Positions 7,019 to 10,771 of a stretch of DNA of 10,771 nucleotides are shown in pieces; within the stretch, counting starts at the first letter, position 1; each line of letters opens with the position of its first letter. The position numbers and the translations under genes are program-made. This DNA is from Chloroflexota bacterium (GTDB lineage: Bacteria > Chloroflexota > Anaerolineae > Promineifilales > Promineifilaceae). The notes below the pieces were generated by a model. That model saw nothing but the letters and a program-made list of their open reading frames with translations. It was not told where the DNA came from and searched no databases. The DNA lies in contig CP070688.1 in the NCBI GenBank assembly GCA_020353135.1, positions 2,212,284 through 2,223,054 of the forward strand. Direction: 5' to 3'.

Positions 7019-9733
7019 ATGAATGTAGCGAGAGTTTGGTTCAGGTTGCTTCTGTTGGCGATTGGTATGATCGTGCTGGTAGCTTGCTCTCGAGGCGACG
7101 ACGATTCAGTCCCGGCTCAAGACACGCCGGTATCGGAACCAACGCCGACTGCGGATGAGATCGAGGGCGAATCGCTCAGCCAACCAACCGACGAGCCAAC
7201 ATCCACTGCCGTTCCGGTGACTCCGGAAGGCGAGCCAACGATTGAGGAGCAGCTGTCCTACTTCGGACCTGAGTTTCGCCCCGAACGCGATGGTTTTAAG
7301 TTCCGGAACTTCGGCCGCGCGCGACGCAGCAGAGTGTTAATTGAAAATCTCAGGGAGCTGCTGGGCGATGATGTCTGCTCCAGAGTTGACGAAGATAGTA
7401 CCTGTGTGCCCACGGCAACGGCCCAGATGCTCCTGACGATGATCAACGAATTCCGAGAGGAAGGCCATTGTGTGGGGTTCAATGTTGCCAGCTACCGCTT
7501 ATTCACAGGCGACCTGACAGCGGCAGATTTTTCGCCAGACGCTGGATCAACCTTTGAAATAGAGGAAGACAAAACAATCCTGACCCGCATCGCTCTCGAA
7601 TCCGCGCAGCAATTGTTGCCGGAGGTGAATGAAGCTCTGGTGACCGGCACGCCTAACGAGGTCCTTGAGGAATTGAGAGGACAGGACGAGCCCGTCGATC
7701 TCATAATGCAGAGCCATGAAGGAGCTCGGCATTCGGTGATGGCTTTTGGCCTGGCGGAGCGCAGTGACGGCCTGATCGGAATACTGGTATACGACAGCAA
7801 TTACCCGGGTGAGACGAAACGGATCCTACTCGACACAGTGGCCGACACCTGGCGCTATACGATGGCGGACGGTGACCCTGTTACAGGTGCTATGGCTTGG
7901 CAGGGCGACGCTGCTAGCAAATCCCTCGGATTCATTCCCCTGTCGGCTTACACTAATCCCACCACCTCCCTGCTAGACCAAACGATTATCGCCCTTGACG
8001 GCGATACGGACCTCTTGATCAGCACGGACGAGGGACAGATCGGCCGTTGGGATGGCCAAGAAATCAATTCCGTTCCCGGGGCCTTCCTAGTGAATTCCCG
8101 TGGGAGCATATCAAGCAGAAAAGGAAACTACATGCTGGTCTCAGGAGGATCGGCGGTGCAGGCCAAATACAAGGCCAATGGCAGACAGAAGCAGACCGAG
8201 GCTAACATTCGAATTGCCAGCCCGAGCGTGTCGGTGACCGTAGATAATACCAGGCTCAACGAAGGCGATCAGGCGCAAATAAACGTTAATCCCCAGCGGC
8301 AACAGGTAGGTTTCAGCAGCAGCAGCAATCAGAAACCAACGATGAAGTATAAGGTTACCTCAGCGCAATCGAGTTCGCGGCCGAGAGTCGAGCTCCTTGG
8401 CCGGCAATTGTTCAAGCCGCTACGCCAAGAGAGTGCAGAAGTTGAGTACCTGTTCACTTTTGACCACTTGGAGTTGGCCGCTGACGAGAATATTATCCTG
8501 GAGTTCGATGATGAAGCGCGCCTGACGCTGGCGGGCGACGGCATCGCCGACGACAGCATCGTCCTGGTGATGGCCCGTCTCGACGGTCAAAGCGAACAGA
8601 CCTTCGCCGCTGACGCCATCGAGCCGCACTCAGAGAGTGGCATACAGCTAGATCTCAACGGCTGGGAAGATGGGGGCTCGCTCACCGCGCTGAGTGATGG
8701 AAATGGTGATGGACAGCGCGAGACGGTTATGGAGCTGCAAGATAAGCCATTGAGCGACCTGTTAGCGGAGGCAAAAACGAGCCACCAAATAATATCTCTG
8801 TTGGGAGAGTACGGCCCCTACATGGACGACAGTGAAGTAAGCCTGATGCTTGCCCACCTAATTGAGAGCGAGTTGGCGCCCGACGACTTGGGCCAGGTGC
8901 TTGCCGCATTTCGTGATGCTTGGAAACTGGGCGAAGATTATATGGTCGACCTTGAGCTGGTCGAGGCGACAAGATTCGCGCCCGGTGAGCTGGCCGAGTT
9001 TCTGTTTGCGCTGGAGTTGTCAGAAAGTGAGGCCGAGTCACTGGTGAACAGACTGGATCTATCTCCTGACGAACAGGACGCGCTATGGACGGAATGGCAA
9101 CGACAGGTAGCGTTGTACCAGTTGCTTCAACAGTGGTGGTTTTTGGGCGCGGACGTCGATTACCTGGCCTCGTTCCTCGAGGAGCATGGTTCTAGCGATG
9201 ATTATGGCGCCTTCTTTAAGGAACTACAATTGGTTGAGGAGCAGCTGTTTAACACCCTCGGCGATCTCGATCTTGGCGAGTCGCAGCTGACTTCCCTCTA
9301 TGACGAATTATCTAAACCGTACTGTTATTTGGATGAAGACGAGTACGATCATTACTTCAACGAGTATTTAGGGTATACGCCGACGCCGAAGCCTACTGCG
9401 TCCGCGACCGAAAGCACGCCTCAGGCAACCATCAGTCCGACTTCTACGGCGCAGATAACGCCGACGGCGACGATTTCTCCAACACTTCTTGGCACGCCGA
9501 CCCCAACACCGACGTCTTCGGGCACGCCTCAGACGACGCCGACGCCAACAGGCACACCGCAACTCCCGATTACGTCAACGCCCACGCCGACGTTTACACC
9601 TGTTGGACCTACGGTCACGTCGACCTGGACAGCGACGCCTACATTCACGCCGACGAACACCCCGCAGACGCCGACGGAGACACATACCCCAACCCTATCG
9701 CCAACTCCGACCCCCCCCACCCCCTACCCTTAA
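7019..9733 (+). CDS. Surface lipoprotein with papain-like domain and Pro/Thr-rich tail
   Basis: The 904-residue protein begins with a lipoprotein signal peptide: basic N-terminus, hydrophobic core, and lipobox LVAC with Cys23. A low-complexity linker (24-75) follows. Residues about 105-300 look like a papain-like (C39/transglutaminase-like) domain: Cys151 in GHCVG, His238 in GARHS, Asp259 in VYDSNYPG, then DTWRYTM. In such families these would be the catalytic triad; here that is inference. Cys120 and Cys129 could form a disulfide. Residues 320-565 are beta-rich and contain the Asp-rich DLNGWEDGG and SDGNGDGQRE, possible calcium loops. Residues 575-785 are acidic and helical. Residues 787-904 form a Pro/Thr tail with no sorting signal. 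GGAGG at 7006-7010 lies 8 nt before the ATG and favours it over an in-frame TTG at 6998. The protein should be anchored to the outer face of the cytoplasmic membrane. Its job is unknown; a peptidase or adhesin role is possible. Confidence 0.85.
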   Translation: MNVARVWFRLLLLAIGMIVLVACSRGDDDSVPAQDTPVSEPTPTADEIEGESLSQPTDEPTSTAVPVTPEGEPTIEEQLSYFGPEFRPERDGFKFRNFGRARRSRVLIENLRELLGDDVCSRVDEDSTCVPTATAQMLLTMINEFREEGHCVGFNVASYRLFTGDLTAADFSPDAGSTFEIEEDKTILTRIALESAQQLLPEVNEALVTGTPNEVLEELRGQDEPVDLIMQSHEGARHSVMAFGLAERSDGLIGILVYDSNYPGETKRILLDTVADTWRYTMADGDPVTGAMAWQGDAASKSLGFIPLSAYTNPTTSLLDQTIIALDGDTDLLISTDEGQIGRWDGQEINSVPGAFLVNSRGSISSRKGNYMLVSGGSAVQAKYKANGRQKQTEANIRIASPSVSVTVDNTRLNEGDQAQINVNPQRQQVGFSSSSNQKPTMKYKVTSAQSSSRPRVELLGRQLFKPLRQESAEVEYLFTFDHLELAADENIILEFDDEARLTLAGDGIADDSIVLVMARLDGQSEQTFAADAIEPHSESGIQLDLNGWEDGGSLTALSDGNGDGQRETVMELQDKPLSDLLAEAKTSHQIISLLGEYGPYMDDSEVSLMLAHLIESELAPDDLGQVLAAFRDAWKLGEDYMVDLELVEATRFAPGELAEFLFALELSESEAESLVNRLDLSPDEQDALWTEWQRQVALYQLLQQWWFLGADVDYLASFLEEHGSSDDYGAFFKELQLVEEQLFNTLGDLDLGESQLTSLYDELSKPYCYLDEDEYDHYFNEYLGYTPTPKPTASATESTPQATISPTSTAQITPTATISPTLLGTPTPTPTSSGTPQTTPTPTGTPQLPITSTPTPTFTPVGPTVTSTWTATPTFTPTNTPQTPTETHTPTLSPTPTPPTPYP
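9377..9730 (+). repeat. Low-complexity Pro/Thr-coding tail
   Basis: This stretch encodes residues 787-904 of the lipoprotein in irregular PT, TPTP and TPQ units, built from repeated CCGACG/CGCCGAC blocks. Such tails are typical of Chloroflexota surface proteins and usually act as extended, possibly glycosylated spacers. It ends with an eight-C run (9711-9718) 12 bp before the stop codon, a place where sequencing or replication errors are likely. Confidence 0.85.
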
Positions 9734-9915
9734 TCGTGGGCAAGGTCCATGAGGCGATTGCTTCCGGTATTCGTCGCTTCTTGGCCAGTCGACCACTGCC
9801 TGAGATCCGTAGTTGGCGGTGTCTCATTCTTTGCAGACAGGCGATCCAAAGCATGAATTTGCCCTGGTCGCTGGGTCCACCAGTGGCTCTTTAGGGCTAA
9901 TTTGAGCCAAAAGTC

Positions 9916-9944
9916 TGTACATTGACCCGATCTTGTGTTAAACT
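9916..9944 (+). promoter_or_regulatory. Possible promoter of the exported surface protein gene
   Basis: TGTACA (9916-9921) and TAAACT (9939-9944) are 17 bp apart, and the -10 box has an upstream TG (9936-9937) as in extended -10 promoters. A TTGACC at 9922-9927 is a better -35 match but only 11 bp from that -10 box. If used, the leader would be about 360 nt long. Confidence 0.35.
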
Positions 9945-10130
9945 GCTCTCACATCTGGCAAGTTTTGGCGCGCTTGCTCTTGGCGCACGGTTCCCCAACG
10001 TAGTTAACATGGTGCCGCAGGAGCCGACCAGGGCCTGACGTTAGGATTTGCGGAAACGCTCGAGACGGCTGACCTTGGCGATTCAGTTGTCGTGTAATAA
10101 ATGGCGACTTCGCTGAGCGGCTCGACGGAT

Positions 10131-10206
10131 CAGCAGGTGTGGCTGCTTTTGCAGCGGACTTATGTCCCATCGGGACAGCGGAATGAGGGGTTGAGTTTGG
10201 CTGCTG
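10131..10206 (+). promoter_or_regulatory. Possible structured leader element with three stems
   Basis: CAGCAG (10131-10136) can pair with CTGCTG (10201-10206). This encloses two perfect hairpins: GCTGC-TTTT-GCAGC (10142-10155) and TGTCCC-ATC-GGGACA (10163-10177). Together they could form a three-way junction about 110 nt before the next start codon. It matches no riboswitch consensus I can recall (cyclic di-GMP, fluoride and cobalamin were considered). Whether it is functional is unknown. Confidence 0.3.
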
Positions 10207-10212
10207 GCGGGC

Positions 10213-10317
10213 ATGGCCATTTCGGTGGTTTATGTTCCGACCTCGTTAGCTGCCGGTGCACAGACGGCGCTATCCCAAATGTGTTTGGTGCGGCCCTGTA
10301 TTTGGAGGAAACAATGA
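10213..10317 (+). CDS. Small open frame overlapping the next start codon (doubtful)
   Basis: A 34-codon frame runs from the ATG at 10213 to a TGA that overlaps the ATG of the surface protein gene (ATGA). It begins MAISVVYVPTSLAAGAQTAL, slightly hydrophobic. It has no good ribosome site (only GGCGGG just before the ATG). An open frame of this length can easily occur by chance in this base composition, so it is listed only as a possible leader peptide. Confidence 0.15.
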   Translation: MAISVVYVPTSLAAGAQTALSQMCLVRPCIWRKQ

Positions 10318-10771
10318 AATACCATGCCAAAGGCACTTTATCGATATTAGTGATCCTGCTATTATCGGCCGCGATCGTTTTATTCGCAGCTCAGTTATCA
10401 GCTCAAGATTTGCCGGTCGAACCCCAAACAGGCTTTGAAATTGAAGGCAACACGGCCTGGGATGGCCATGGCGACTTCGACTGGGAGAATGTCGAAGACA
10501 AAGGAGCCGTTCGTTTTCTCGATCCTCACTCCAAGGCTGATGTCGATCCAACTACGTTCAAGCCGGACGGCAAGTTTGATAAGCCCGAGGAGTGGTCCAT
10601 CGTGCCCGGAAATGTTGGACCATCGCAGAACGAACTGACGAACACGACCGTCTGGGCCGTCCGGCCGGGTGAGCTCGACGATGATAGACCCGACGACTTC
10701 TGGCTGATCATGGGGATGGAACGTACCAAAAAAGAAGGCACGTTCTTCCTCGATTTCGAATACAATCAGAA
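10314..10771 (+). CDS. Exported surface protein, N-terminal part (cut by window edge)
   Basis: The first 152 residues are present; the gene continues past the window. A Sec signal peptide is clear: basic start (MKYHAK), hydrophobic core, and a likely cleavage after LSA (Ala30/Gln31). The mature start (FEIEGNTAWDGHGDFDWENV, then PSQNELTNTTVWAVR and GTFFLDFEYNQ) resembles the N-terminal domain of large bacterial surface proteins. Those carry EIDGN, a DW motif, 'SDLTRFYV' and 'NMDFEFNQ', followed by DUF11, prealbumin-like or Ig-like repeats. That family placement is from memory. GGAGG at 10304-10308 lies 5 nt before the ATG. It probably encodes a long repetitive cell-surface protein; what follows beyond the edge is unknown. 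Confidence 0.82.
   Translation, partial: MKYHAKGTLSILVILLLSAAIVLFAAQLSAQDLPVEPQTGFEIEGNTAWDGHGDFDWENVEDKGAVRFLDPHSKADVDPTTFKPDGKFDKPEEWSIVPGNVGPSQNELTNTTVWAVRPGELDDDRPDDFWLIMGMERTKKEGTFFLDFEYNQ

Larger units (their letters stand above)
9734..10313. other. Long intergenic region before the exported surface protein gene
   Basis: I find no convincing protein gene in this 580-bp region; a 73-codon minus-strand frame at 9949-10170 has no ribosome site or recognisable sequence. No clean hairpin plus T-run terminator follows the lipoprotein gene; TGGCTC (9884-9889) can pair with GAGCCA (9904-9909), but no T run follows. The right half has a possible promoter near 9916-9944, several short hairpins and a small open frame. 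A long structured leader for the downstream gene is the simplest reading. Confidence 0.5.

Noticed and set aside
9377..9730. CRISPR-like or tandem DNA repeat
   Set aside because: The units are irregular in length and spacing and are explained by Pro/Thr codons of the lipoprotein tail.
9884..9912. Hairpin TGGCTC/GAGCCA as terminator of the lipoprotein gene
   Set aside because: The stem is short, the loop is 14 nt, it lies 150 bp after the stop and no T run follows.
9949..10170. 73-codon minus-strand frame in the long intergenic region
   Set aside because: Basic low-complexity composition typical of a GC-rich shadow, no ribosome site and no family resemblance.

Overview
This window looks like a chromosomal segment of a Chloroflexota (Anaerolineae/Caldilineae/Ardenticatenia-like) bacterium. 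The assignment is inferred from moderately high GC, a surface lipoprotein ending in a long Pro/Thr 'TPTPT' tail, an exported repeat-protein N-terminus of a type common in this phylum, and a molybdenum hydroxylase of the CoxL form II group. I see no rRNA, tRNA, transposase or CRISPR array.

Left part (1-4415, all on the minus strand). A three-gene molybdenum hydroxylase operon is transcribed from 4415 down to 689 in the order small [2Fe-2S] subunit, large Mo-pterin subunit, FAD subunit. The genes overlap by one base (TGATG and TAATG). A hairpin at 641-670 probably ends the transcript. Beyond it, with its own promoter and apparently a leaderless start, lies a MoaD-type sulfur carrier gene. It is followed after 4 bp by a small gene for the MoaD-related C-terminal domain (DUF1952), which is fused to MoaD in Thermus. 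The molybdopterin synthase part and the molybdoenzyme therefore sit side by side but look separately transcribed. The large subunit carries AYRGAGR in the active-site loop instead of the AYxCSFR of true aerobic CO dehydrogenase, so its substrate is unknown.

Middle part (4416-6792). A divergent intergenic region holds a candidate plus-strand promoter for a geranylgeranyl-reductase-like FAD oxidoreductase. A minimal nucleotidyltransferase-fold protein follows 60 bp later.

Right part (6793-10771, plus strand). A strong candidate promoter precedes a 904-residue lipoprotein. It has a lipobox, a papain-like Cys/His/Asp domain, a beta-rich middle, a helical region and a 118-residue Pro/Thr tail. 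A 580-bp region with no convincing gene follows; it has a possible promoter, several hairpins and a tiny ORF. It leads into the start of an exported surface protein that runs off the window edge. The right half therefore appears devoted to cell-surface proteins.
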